In this document: positions 8,359 through 15,672 of the stretch, in pieces | Layout: each line of letters starts with the position of its first letter | Numbering within the stretch: position 1 is the first letter of the stretch | DNA from: Pseudomonadota bacterium | GTDB taxonomy: Bacteria; Chloroflexota; UBA6077; JAJPHF01 | Direction: 5' to 3' | DNA: 58,714 nucleotides | Assembly: GCA_021325365.1 (NCBI GenBank) | Contig: JAJPHF010000019.1 | Span: forward strand, 1 to 58,714 | Translations under genes and position numbers: made by a program | The notes under the pieces: generated by a model | Seen by the model: only the letters and a program-made list of their open reading frames with translations | The model's database searches: none | What the model was told of the DNA's origin: nothing

Positions 8359-10056
8359 GTGATAACCGTAAGAACTACCGCCGCCGACGCTGCTGCGTCT
8401 TTCCGCCCCCTCGGTCTGACTCGGGGCCTGTCCCTCGTTTCGGCCGACGTCTGGATCCTCGCTCTGGCTGTCGCTATTACGCTGGGTCTTGGTCTGTTAG
8501 CTCTGCCGCGCGGGGAGTTCCCCATCCACGACGAGACTTACTATGCGGGGCCGGCGGTACGACTGGCGCAGACCGGCGCCCTCCTATTGGACGAGGAGAT
8601 CTGGGCAAGTAGCGTGACACTCATCACCTGGGGTGCCCTAGCCCTGAAGCTGTTCGGGGGCGGGCTCGTGGTCTTGCGGTGCGCCATGTTAGCCCTTGGC
8701 GTCTTATGCGTCCTGGCTTTCGATGCACTGCTGCGCCAGCTCGACTTCGACCGGGGGCCCCGGGCGCTGGCGCTCACCGCCCTCGCGGTCCAGCCGCTGT
8801 TCGTATCGCGGTCCGTGTCCTTCATGACCGAAATGCCGTTCGAGCTGTTCGTGCTGACGGCCTTGGCGACCGGGCTAGCGGGCCTGCGGCAGCGGCAGCT
8901 AGGGCTCCTCGCCGCGGCGGGCGGCTGTGCGGCCGCGGCGTTCCTCACGCGCCAAATCGGCGTGCTCGTCGTGGTGGCGCTGGCGGTCGGCGTCCTCGGG
9001 TCGCCCGGCCTGCGGAAGCGTTGGCGCCCCTGGCTGGCATTGCTGCTCCCCTCCATCGTAGTCATCGCAGCATTTTGCTGGTGGCGCTACGGATCCAGTG
9101 ACCCGTCCCTTGCTGCTGAACCCTTCGTTGCCGCCGCGGATCAGTGGCAGCAGCCTAGGGAGCTGCTCTGGGAGCTGGTCCTGCGTCTCGCGCACGCCAT
9201 GGCTTACCTGGGGGCCTTCGCTCTGCCATTGCTCGCCGCTCACAGCTCGCGGCTGCCCACGTACCTGAGACAGCTCGACGGGCGGGGGCGCCTTGCCCTG
9301 GCGATGGGATTGGTCATTGGCTTGGCGAGCTTCGGAGTGGCAGGGCAACAGCCCCTCCCGTATCTGGGTAACGCGGCTCATCCTCTCCGCGGACTGGTCC
9401 GCGAGATGCCGCTGGCGGTGGAGGCGGCCATAGGGCACAGCGTCATAACGGGGGTAGCTTGCCTCTTCTGGGGCGCTGGCGGCCTCGTTCTTGGACTGGC
9501 TTTCGCGCGCTGGTGGCAGAACGGCGCGCGCTGGTGGGGGCATGCTCATCTGCCCTGCTATGCGACCGGCGTCCTTTTGCTGCTGGCGCCGCTCGGCGCC
9601 CCAGTGTTCTATGAACGCTACCATTTCCCGCTCCTGCCGTTCGCCTTCGTGCTCTGTCTGGTGGCGCTGCGCCCCCTGCCGATCGGCCGCCTGCCCGCGG
9701 CGGCGGTTTTGACGTTGTGCGCGTCGCTTAGCATAGCCTTCATGATCGACAAGGGGCAGCGGGCAGCCGTGACCTGGCAGGCCGCAGAGGCCCTGGTGGC
9801 CGAGGGCGTGCCGCCTCAAACCATCGAGGCCGGTTTCGAGTGGACGTACTGGTGGCAATTCTGGGACGCATATCACAGCGATCCGAACCGACCGGTCATG
9901 ATCGCCCGGAAAGCTCTCACAATGGCGACTTATCGGGTCGCCTTCGCGCCAATGCCCGGGTACGAGGTCGAGCGGACACTCCCCTTCTCGACCCCGCTGA
10001 CCTGGGGAACTCAGTACGTGTATTTGCTCCGGCCGAGTAGCCGACCAGTCAACTGA
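8359..10056 (+). CDS. GT39/ArnT-like polytopic glycosyltransferase
   Basis: A 565-residue inner-membrane protein with about eleven hydrophobic segments. Directly after the first segment comes FPIHDETYYAGPA, the acidic (D/E) motif in the first extracytoplasmic loop of dolichyl/undecaprenyl-phosphate-dependent glycosyltransferases (GT39, ArnT, PMT_2). A GALALKLFGG motif and the RCAMLALG helix follow as in that family. It likely moves a sugar from a polyprenyl-phosphate carrier to an envelope acceptor. Start is GTG 8359 with only a weak ribosome-binding site. A strong double hairpin follows the stop codon. It stands alone, with no other glycan genes nearby. Confidence 0.7.
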   Translation: MITVRTTAADAAASFRPLGLTRGLSLVSADVWILALAVAITLGLGLLALPRGEFPIHDETYYAGPAVRLAQTGALLLDEEIWASSVTLITWGALALKLFGGGLVVLRCAMLALGVLCVLAFDALLRQLDFDRGPRALALTALAVQPLFVSRSVSFMTEMPFELFVLTALATGLAGLRQRQLGLLAAAGGCAAAAFLTRQIGVLVVVALAVGVLGSPGLRKRWRPWLALLLPSIVVIAAFCWWRYGSSDPSLAAEPFVAAADQWQQPRELLWELVLRLAHAMAYLGAFALPLLAAHSSRLPTYLRQLDGRGRLALAMGLVIGLASFGVAGQQPLPYLGNAAHPLRGLVREMPLAVEAAIGHSVITGVACLFWGAGGLVLGLAFARWWQNGARWWGHAHLPCYATGVLLLLAPLGAPVFYERYHFPLLPFAFVLCLVALRPLPIGRLPAAAVLTLCASLSIAFMIDKGQRAAVTWQAAEALVAEGVPPQTIEAGFEWTYWWQFWDAYHSDPNRPVMIARKALTMATYRVAFAPMPGYEVERTLPFSTPLTWGTQYVYLLRPSSRPVN

Positions 10057-10058
10057 GC

Positions 10059-10118
10059 ACTCGGCCAGGGATAGTGGGTACGTTTGGCTTCGCCAAACGT
10101 ACCCACCAACCGGGCCGG
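10059..10118. repeat. Dispersed hairpin repeat, copy A
   Basis: The counterpart of 3705-3764: the stretch TCGGCCAGG.ATAG, the central GTTTGGCTTCGC and a terminal GCCGG are shared. Here the hairpin is perfect (see 10074-10106). Both copies sit just after the stop codon of a membrane-protein gene, but on the strand of the gene in one case (A) and opposite in the other (B). Confidence 0.55.
10074..10106 (+). terminator. Perfect 15-bp hairpin after the GT39-like gene
   Basis: GTGGGTACGTTTGGC (10074-10088) pairs perfectly with 10092-10106 around a 3-nt loop. It begins 17 bases after the stop codon. There is no T-run, so it is either a factor-assisted terminator or an mRNA 3' stabiliser. Its last four bases are shared with the next hairpin. 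Confidence 0.6.
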
Positions 10119-10145
10119 CCGCTTCGTGCCCGGCCCGGTTGGTGG
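10103..10145 (+). terminator. Second 16-bp hairpin, overlapping the first
   Basis: CCACCAACCGGGCCGG (10103-10118) pairs perfectly with 10130-10145 around an 11-nt loop. The left arm starts inside the right arm of the preceding hairpin (10103-10106 shared), so the two structures compete. No T-run follows. Confidence 0.55.
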
Positions 10146-10369
10146 ACGAGCAGGTTCCAGGCGCAGTGGTGATACGGGGCTCGACAATCTGAGCGCCTGT
10201 ACGGGGCGGCGCTCGGCGAGGCCGGCGCGCCGACCGAAGCGTGGCGGATCCGGCGTTGCCGGGAGTTGCATTACGCGCCCCCACACGGCAGAGGGCATGG
10301 CAGTCCCCGGCAGCCGCGTGGCGCGGCTAGGCAAGGAGATCGCCATGCCGGGCTCGAGAGGCTACTGCT

Positions 10370-10603
10370 ATGGCGTCATTGCGACAAACGCGCACCGACC
10401 GGCTGCTGACTATTCGGGAGCTGGCGCAGCAAGCCGGCGTTTCGCCGAGCACCATCTACCTGGTGGAAGCCGGACGTACCCGGCCCAGCTTTCGCGTTAT
10501 CCGGCTCCTGGCCCACGCGCTAGCAGTTGAGCCCCGAAGCGTAGAGGAGTTCGCACGTGTGATGGGGTCGGAGGTGGGTCCAGGCAAAAGCGAGAGGAGC
10601 TGA
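10370..10603 (+). CDS. Small XRE/Cro-type HTH regulator
   Basis: A 77-residue single-domain DNA-binding protein. The HTH reads LTIRELAQQAGVSPSTIYLVEAG then RPSFRVIRLLAHALAVEP, a complete five-helix Cro/CI domain with no effector domain. The ATG at 10370 lacks a good ribosome-binding site. An AAGGAG at 10333-10338 instead serves an ATG at 10345 that opens an out-of-frame 61-codon frame overlapping the HTH; this may be a coupling leader or a sign of decay. No neighbour suggests a target; the 220 bases upstream hold only the hairpin pair. Confidence 0.7.
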   Translation: MASLRQTRTDRLLTIRELAQQAGVSPSTIYLVEAGRTRPSFRVIRLLAHALAVEPRSVEEFARVMGSEVGPGKSERS

Positions 10604-10868
10604 CCTTCCAGCTCTAGGCTCACCACTGGGATTGCTAGCTGACCCGCCTGCTGACCCGATCGCGAGCGAAGTCCATGCCGCCCCGCGCCCTACACAGAAC
10701 AATCATCATATCAAGTCCTGGTGATTAGTTCCGCTTCGGCCCTGGCGCTACCAGGCCCCGCGCCGCCAGCGCTCGCATGAATGCGAAGCATCTAACCGGA
10801 CTTGGTATCAGACGGCCCTGCTCGACGCTGGTGGCAACTTCATCTTCACCAACCTGCCCCCCAACACC

Positions 10869-11189
10869 GTGTTTACGCTGACGATCCGGGCCCCCGATGG
10901 CCGCGTGTTGGTGCAGGAGGTCGCGACCACCCCCGCCGCCGGGTCGTTGCGCGTCGTGCGCTCTAGCCCGTGCTTCGTGCCGCCGTTGTTGCCGCCCCCG
11001 CCCCCAGTGGTCCTGCCGCCCCCGGCCTTGGCGCCCCCGCCACTCCTGCCAGCGCCGGCCATCGCTGGTGCCCCGCTCCCGGAAGTACCAGTCATTCCCG
11101 AGGCCGATAGCCTCCTGCTGCTGGCTGGCGGCTTGGCGGCGCTAGGAACCCTAGCGGGGTACCGTAGGTGGTCCGGTCGCAAGGCCTAA
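10869..11189 (+). CDS. Proline-rich protein with a PEP-CTERM-like C-terminal anchor (possibly truncated)
   Basis: A 106-residue frame in three parts: a short beta-rich start (VFTLTIRAPDGRVLVQEV), a Pro-rich spacer (PPLLPPPPPVVLPPP), and a tail IPEADSLLLLAGGLAALG followed by GYRRWSGRKA. The tail has the tripartite layout of a PEP-CTERM sorting signal (Pro-Glu, hydrophobic span, basic end), with PEA in place of PEP. The same frame stays open upstream to 10725 and reads like an Ig-type strand pattern (LLDAGGNFIFTNLPPNTV) but has no ATG and ends at a TGA, so this is probably the end of a larger exported protein that lost its front. Confidence 0.5.
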   Translation: MFTLTIRAPDGRVLVQEVATTPAAGSLRVVRSSPCFVPPLLPPPPPVVLPPPALAPPPLLPAPAIAGAPLPEVPVIPEADSLLLLAGGLAALGTLAGYRRWSGRKA

Positions 11190-11432
11190 TCGGGTTGCAC
11201 CTGAGGAGAGCAGTCAGCATGTCGCAGGGGCGGCTCTCGTGGCCGCCCGCGGCCTGTGGCGCGGAATACTGCAAGCGCCACTGCCGCAGCCCCGGCGCCA
11301 GCCGCCCGCTCAGCTTGCCAGCAAACCGCGGTAGAGGCTACGAACCACGCGCGGAGTGTTCCTCTGCTGCGGTGGCCGCGTCCAACCGCATGCACAGGGC
11401 TGCTCGTCAGCGAGGATGGGCCTGAGGGGCTC

Positions 11433-12896
11433 TTAGGGCGCGGCCGGTCCGAGGGCGAGCGCGCTTCGGCCCCGCGCGACCACCAGCCGTCCAGCGGCGG
11501 CCGCGGGCGCGATGAAGTGCGGCAACGGCCCGGCTCCACTCGGCGGGGGCACCTGCTGCTGGATCGTGCCGTCGTCGGCCGCCAGCGCGTACAGCGCCCC
11601 GGTCCCTTCGTCGACCGTCCAGACGGTATCCCCGACCACGATCGGCGGCCCGGCGTTGAAGGCCGGCCCCTGCCACGCCGCGGCGAACGACGCCTCCCCC
11701 ACGTGGACCGCGTGCAGGCCGTTGCGGCACGGAACGTAGATCGTCGTGCCCTGGTGGGCCGTCTCGCCGTACGCGCCGTTGCAGACCGGGCCCGCGAAGA
11801 GCTGCCCGCCCACGTGGCCGAGGGCATCCGCGCGGAGCAAGTAGCCGGTCCCCGACTTGCCGATCTGGAAGACCAGGCCGTTGTCGAGCAGCGCCGGCCC
11901 GGTCGACCCCAGGTCTAGATCCCGTCGGTTGAGGGTGGCCCAATCCGAGGGCGCGAACCAGTCTTGGGCCTGGAGATCCGGTCCCAACCGAATGACGGCG
12001 TTGCCGAAGTCGAACTCCGTATCCGAGCTGCCATTGCCCGTCGCGACGTAGAGGTTGCCCGACCCGTCCAGCGAGGGGCCGCCCGTCGCCCAGATCGCGC
12101 CCTCCCGCTGCGTGGGCACCTGGTACACGTCGGCCAAGCTGCCGTCGCTCGCCTGCGCGGACACGACCCACCCATGGTACGCACCGCAGTCGCCCAGCCG
12201 CCCGCCGTAGCTCACGTACACCTTCCCTTGCGACAGGGCCAGCGCCGCCCGCTGCAGCTGCGTATGCGGGTCGGCGCCCGGCGGATCGATCGGCTGGCGG
12301 TAGCGCAGCGCGCCCGTCGCCAGGTCGAGCGCGACCAGCTCGTGGTGCGGCGGCTGCAGGAACGCCACCGCGTAGACCACGCCGCCGCCCGCGTCGACCA
12401 CCGGCGTGCTCGTAATGCCGACCGGGTCGATGTTCCCGCACGGCAGGGCGCTTTGCGGCACCGGGTCGCCGAGCGCGGTGCGCCAGCGGACCTGGCCATT
12501 CCCCGCGTCGAGCGCATACACCGAGTCGCTCTCGGTAGCGAGAATCACCTGCTCCCCGACGAGCAGCGGCTGAGCGTAGATCGCGCCGTCCAGGTCGTCG
12601 GACTGCCATTGAACCGTCCCCGCCGGCAGCGCGAACGTCCCGGCCGCTACCCCAGAGCGCTGGGGGTCACGGTGATACGTCGGCCAATCACCACCGTTCG
12701 GGGGGCCGGGCTGGCGCGGCGGGGCTGGGGCCCCAGGGACGGATGGCGCACTCGCGCTTGAGGTAAGCGCCGGTGCGGGCGTAGGAGCCGGCGCCGCGGG
12801 GGCGGTGGCTGGGACCGGCGTCGGACTGACCGGTGTCGAGCAACCCGCCAGCGCCAGCATGATGGCCAGGACGCCTGGGGTGATTTGCCGCCACAT
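11433..12896 (-). CDS. PQQ-type beta-propeller lipoprotein
   Basis: A 487-residue exported protein with a lipoprotein signal (MWRQITPGVLAIMLALAGC, Cys19) and then a Pro/Ala-rich linker. The rest is a PQQ_2-type eight-blade propeller: repeats of VYALDAGNGQVRW, LVALDLATGALRY, VYVSYGGR, NLYVATGNGS and LYALAADDGTIQQ. Similar proteins bind PQQ as polyvinyl-alcohol or alcohol dehydrogenases or act as structural scaffolds (BamB-like). I cannot see the Cys-Cys or full PQQ site needed to claim an enzyme. The start is the internal ATG 12896 with GGAG just upstream, not the longer frame to 12968. It follows the NMT1/LigAB operon on the same strand after a 97-base gap. Confidence 0.75.
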   Translation of the reverse strand: MWRQITPGVLAIMLALAGCSTPVSPTPVPATAPAAPAPTPAPALTSSASAPSVPGAPAPPRQPGPPNGGDWPTYHRDPQRSGVAAGTFALPAGTVQWQSDDLDGAIYAQPLLVGEQVILATESDSVYALDAGNGQVRWRTALGDPVPQSALPCGNIDPVGITSTPVVDAGGGVVYAVAFLQPPHHELVALDLATGALRYRQPIDPPGADPHTQLQRAALALSQGKVYVSYGGRLGDCGAYHGWVVSAQASDGSLADVYQVPTQREGAIWATGGPSLDGSGNLYVATGNGSSDTEFDFGNAVIRLGPDLQAQDWFAPSDWATLNRRDLDLGSTGPALLDNGLVFQIGKSGTGYLLRADALGHVGGQLFAGPVCNGAYGETAHQGTTIYVPCRNGLHAVHVGEASFAAAWQGPAFNAGPPIVVGDTVWTVDEGTGALYALAADDGTIQQQVPPPSGAGPLPHFIAPAAAAGRLVVARGRSALALGPAAP

Positions 12897-12993
12897 CCGC
12901 TCCTGCTCTCGTGCGTGCGCGCCGCACCTTTCCCTGGCAACCGACGGGAGACCCGGCACTACAGCCAACCGCGGTTCTTACCTTCGGCTCACG

Positions 12994-14034
12994 TCAGTAC
13001 CCGTACTTGGCGGTCACCTCCAGGGCCTTCTGGTGCGCGGCCTGCAGCTCGGGGCGCGCGCTCAGCTCGGCGTAGCCGGCGTTGACCAGCTCGTCCCGCA
13101 GCACGTCGTCGAGCGCGATCGGACGCTCCAGCTCGCCCGACGCGACTAGCTCGCCGACGATCCGCTCCAGGATCGGGTGCGAGATGCCGCCGTTGATCGG
13201 CACGTGCCAGCCCTCCACGGCGTCGACGCTCGTCACCATGCGCAGGTAGCGCTCGTCGTCGTTGTGGCTCTCCGCGCGCCAGCGCTCGTGCAGGTCCGCG
13301 AGGTAAGCCATGTTGGCCGCGTCGCGCATGAACCAAAAGGCCCGGGTGTTGGCGCGCAGGAACGCCGCCAGCTCGTCGGCGCGATGCTCCAGCACGCGCC
13401 CCGTGGCGACGATCACCTTGCCCGGCTTCCCCCCAGGATAGATCTTGAGCGGGTCGATCAGCACCGGGAAGCCCTCGCGCTCCAGCATCGAGGCGAACGG
13501 CTCATGGGCCGTCATCGCGTCGACGCGCCCCTCCCGCAGCCAGGTGAGCTGGGCCTCGTCGAAGCCATAGCTGAACACGCGATCGTAGACCCACTCCACC
13601 TCGGTGTCGGGGTTGACGTCGACCGCCCGTAGCTGGGTCGCCACCCCGTGCTTGCCCATCCCGCCGGGCTCGCGGGTGCCGATGCGGCGGCCGCGGAGGT
13701 CGCGCAGCTCGCGCAGGTGCTTCCCCCCGAACAGCTTGGTGGGCGGGTTGAACCGCCAGCCGCCCACGATATACAGGTCCGCGCCCTGCTGACGCTGGTA
13801 GAGGATGGAGGGGATGTCCACGGCCGTGGCGATGTCCACGCCGTGCTCCTCCATGATCCGCGCCAGTCCCACACGTTCCAGGGCGCCAGGGATGAGCCCA
13901 CGATGGTCGTAAACCCACTCCCGCAGCCCTTCCTGCTGAAAGAACCCCTGCTCCTCGGCCACGCGGATCGAGGTCTGCTGGCCCACGTGGTAGTTGCTGT
14001 TGGCGATCAAGAGCGGCTGGTCGAGCGTGCTCAT
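12994..14034 (-). CDS. NMT1/THI5-like binding-fold protein without a signal peptide
   Basis: A 346-residue NMT1/THI5-type protein (type-2 SBP fold). It has the usual GFFQQEGL motif near residue 32, LRDLRGRRIGTREPGG (ligand-loop region), EGRVDAMTAHEPFASML, and AAFLRANTRAFWF in the C-terminal lobe. It starts directly with the mature domain (MSTLDQPLLIANSNYHVGQ), so it should stay in the cytoplasm; the longer upstream frame is antisense shadow, and ATG 14034 has a GAGG site. It lies 25 bases behind the LigA-like gene, so it is part of the ring-cleavage operon. It may be an enzyme of the pathway, as its Pht5 relatives are, rather than a transporter part. Confidence 0.75.
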   Translation of the reverse strand: MSTLDQPLLIANSNYHVGQQTSIRVAEEQGFFQQEGLREWVYDHRGLIPGALERVGLARIMEEHGVDIATAVDIPSILYQRQQGADLYIVGGWRFNPPTKLFGGKHLRELRDLRGRRIGTREPGGMGKHGVATQLRAVDVNPDTEVEWVYDRVFSYGFDEAQLTWLREGRVDAMTAHEPFASMLEREGFPVLIDPLKIYPGGKPGKVIVATGRVLEHRADELAAFLRANTRAFWFMRDAANMAYLADLHERWRAESHNDDERYLRMVTSVDAVEGWHVPINGGISHPILERIVGELVASGELERPIALDDVLRDELVNAGYAELSARPELQAAHQKALEVTAKYGY

Positions 14035-14059
14035 CTGGCCTGCCTCGCTTTCGCGATCG

Positions 14060-14344
14060 CTACGTAGCGAAGTCCGGGGTGCCCAAGGGCAGCAGGGCCG
14101 CGGTGTACTCCTGGGGCGTCGGTCCCCCGTGCGGCAGCACCGCGCGGGTGAACGCCCAGAGGAGAAACGGGTGCGCGCCGAGACGGAACAGCGTCGCGTA
14201 ATCGCCGCCAAGCAGCGCCGCGCGCTCTTCGGCGCTCAGGTCGCGGCCCGCCAGGTAGGCTGGCGTATCGGCAACATAGGCGGCGACGGCACGCTCGTCC
14301 TGGATCAGCTCACGCATCACCTTATCCACCGCGTAGCGGCTCAC
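14060..14344 (-). CDS. Extradiol ring-cleavage dioxygenase small subunit (LigA-like)
   Basis: A 94-residue LigA-family subunit. The family signature runs LGAHPFLLWAFTRAV after a helical N-terminus with AYLAGRDLSAEERAALLGGD. In protocatechuate 4,5-dioxygenase LigA caps the active site of LigB. The start is GTG 14344; its GTGA overlaps the TGA of the LigB-like gene, giving translational coupling and implying a 1:1 complex. Too small and shadowed to be obvious, but the product is clear. Confidence 0.85.
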   Translation of the reverse strand: MSRYAVDKVMRELIQDERAVAAYVADTPAYLAGRDLSAEERAALLGGDYATLFRLGAHPFLLWAFTRAVLPHGGPTPQEYTAALLPLGTPDFAT

Positions 14345-15207
14345 AGCGCACCCCCGTCGGGCGCATCCCAGGTCATGAAGAACTGGGCGGTGGTGATGCG
14401 CGTCGAGTTCAGGGCGACGTAGGACGGCCGCGCCCCGCCGGCCACGCCCAGCGCCAGTACGAAGTCCAGGAAGCCAGGGGTGCCGTTGCCCGCCGCGATC
14501 AGCTTGTCCCAGCTCGCCTCCTGGACGACGGCCGTCGCGTCGCCCGCGGCGAGCAGCGCCTTCATCCTCAGGTCGAACTCGGGCTCCGGATCGGTGCGGA
14601 TGCGCAGCATGCCCGGGCCGCCGACGCTGTTCGCCATGTGGCCGCTGGCCAGCACCGCGACGCGCTGAGCGGCCGGCAGTGCCGCAATGATGCGGCGGAT
14701 GGCCAGGCCCACGTTGTAGAAGCGCTGCGCCGGCGGAATGGGCGGCGCCATGACGTTCGTCCAGAGGGGCACGATCGGCACGTCCATCTCCGGCCGGATG
14801 AACGACAGCGGCATGGTGAAGGCGTGGTCGAGCCGGAACTCGTCCGAAAAGGCGAAGTCCACGCCCTGCTCGTAGCCGCGGGTCAGGAGCGCGGTCGCCG
14901 TGTCCACGTCCACCTCGACCTGGTACCGCTGCAGCTCGTGCGCGCGCAGCTCGTGCGGGAAGGGGCCACGCGCGAGGGGCGCCTTCCCCACCACGAAGGG
15001 CGGCATGTTGTCCATGAACCACTGGTTCAGGTGGTCGCCCGCGGCCACGATGATGACGTCCGGCCGGGCGGCGGCGAGCTTCTCGCGCATCAGCGTGAAA
15101 TTGTCCCGGGCGGGGGCGAGCGCCGGGTCCTCGTCCATCCGGTGCAGGAAGCTCCCCGGCAGCACCGGGTTATGGGTAACGCCGATGATCTCGACCAGCT
15201 TGGCCAT
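14341..15207 (-). CDS. Class III extradiol ring-cleavage dioxygenase catalytic subunit (LigB-like)
   Basis: The catalytic Fe(II) subunit of a LigAB-type dioxygenase that opens catecholic rings (protocatechuate, gallate and similar) between a hydroxylated and an adjacent carbon. Seen: IIGVTHNPVLPGS (first metal His), IIVAAGDHLNQWF (His region), DFAFSDEFRLDHAFTMPLSF with the second His, and VLASGHMANSVGGPG with the catalytic His. The length of 288 residues is normal. ATG 15207 lies nine bases after an AAGG, a better start than ATG 15216. Operon order is LigB, LigA, NMT1-like. No oxygenase or decarboxylase preparing the substrate is in the same operon. Confidence 0.88.
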   Translation of the reverse strand: MAKLVEIIGVTHNPVLPGSFLHRMDEDPALAPARDNFTLMREKLAAARPDVIIVAAGDHLNQWFMDNMPPFVVGKAPLARGPFPHELRAHELQRYQVEVDVDTATALLTRGYEQGVDFAFSDEFRLDHAFTMPLSFIRPEMDVPIVPLWTNVMAPPIPPAQRFYNVGLAIRRIIAALPAAQRVAVLASGHMANSVGGPGMLRIRTDPEPEFDLRMKALLAAGDATAVVQEASWDKLIAAGNGTPGFLDFVLALGVAGGARPSYVALNSTRITTAQFFMTWDAPDGGAL

Positions 15208-15316
15208 TGCCGCCATCCTTCCCCAACGACGACACGCGGCGGTCGACGCCGAGCATCACTCGTGCCCCGATGGGTCGCGCGCGTCATGGCGGCCGGCCAG
15301 ACAGGACCGCCGCGCG

Positions 15317-15421
15317 GTGCCAGCGGCTCTCATGCGCGTTCGCGCCGATCGCCTGCACGCCGCCGATGAAGCTGCCGAGCACCCAGCCGTGCCAGCGGCT
15401 CTCGTGAGCGTTCGCGCCGAT
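15317..15421 (+). repeat. 33-bp imperfect direct repeat pair in the divergent gap
   Basis: Units at 15317-15349 and 15389-15421 (GTGCCAGCGGCTCTC...GTTCGCGCCGAT) match at 31 of 33 positions and are 72 bp apart start to start. They sit in the 460-base gap between the divergent LigB and SBP operons. They could be regulator sites or duplication leftovers; nothing else coding is visible in the gap. Confidence 0.6.
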
Positions 15422-15602
15422 TGTCGGGGCGACAGGCGGGCCGGCCGCGAGGCGACCCGATTATAGCACCCGCCAGGCCGGCCGACTGCTCCGGTGCAGT
15501 CCGCGGCGCTCGTCACCGGAGTAGCGTCCCCAACGGCAAGCCTCTGTATCGCCGCGCGGCCCCTATCGCGCCCGGCACGGAACGGCGCGGCGGGGCGCTG
15601 GC

Positions 15603-15631
15603 TTGCGCCCGGGCGGTCCGTCCAGTACACT
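15603..15631 (+). promoter_or_regulatory. Candidate sigma70-type promoter for the 15673 operon
   Basis: TTGCGC (15603-15608), a 17-base spacer and TACACT (15626-15631) lie about 40 bases before the first gene of the plus-strand SBP operon. The hexamers match consensus only partly, but the spacing is ideal and the position is right. Confidence 0.4.
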
Positions 15632-15672
15632 GCGCCCGAGCCGGGCCGCCGCGGCCCGGCGAGGAGACCATG

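Noticed and set aside
12994..14034. True THI5 (pyrimidine precursor synthase)
   Set aside because: The Cys-rich active motif of THI5 is absent, and the context is aromatic ring cleavage, not thiamine synthesis.
15310..15425. Possible CRISPR array
   Set aside because: There are only two units, of 33 bp with two differences, with no third repeat and no cas genes.
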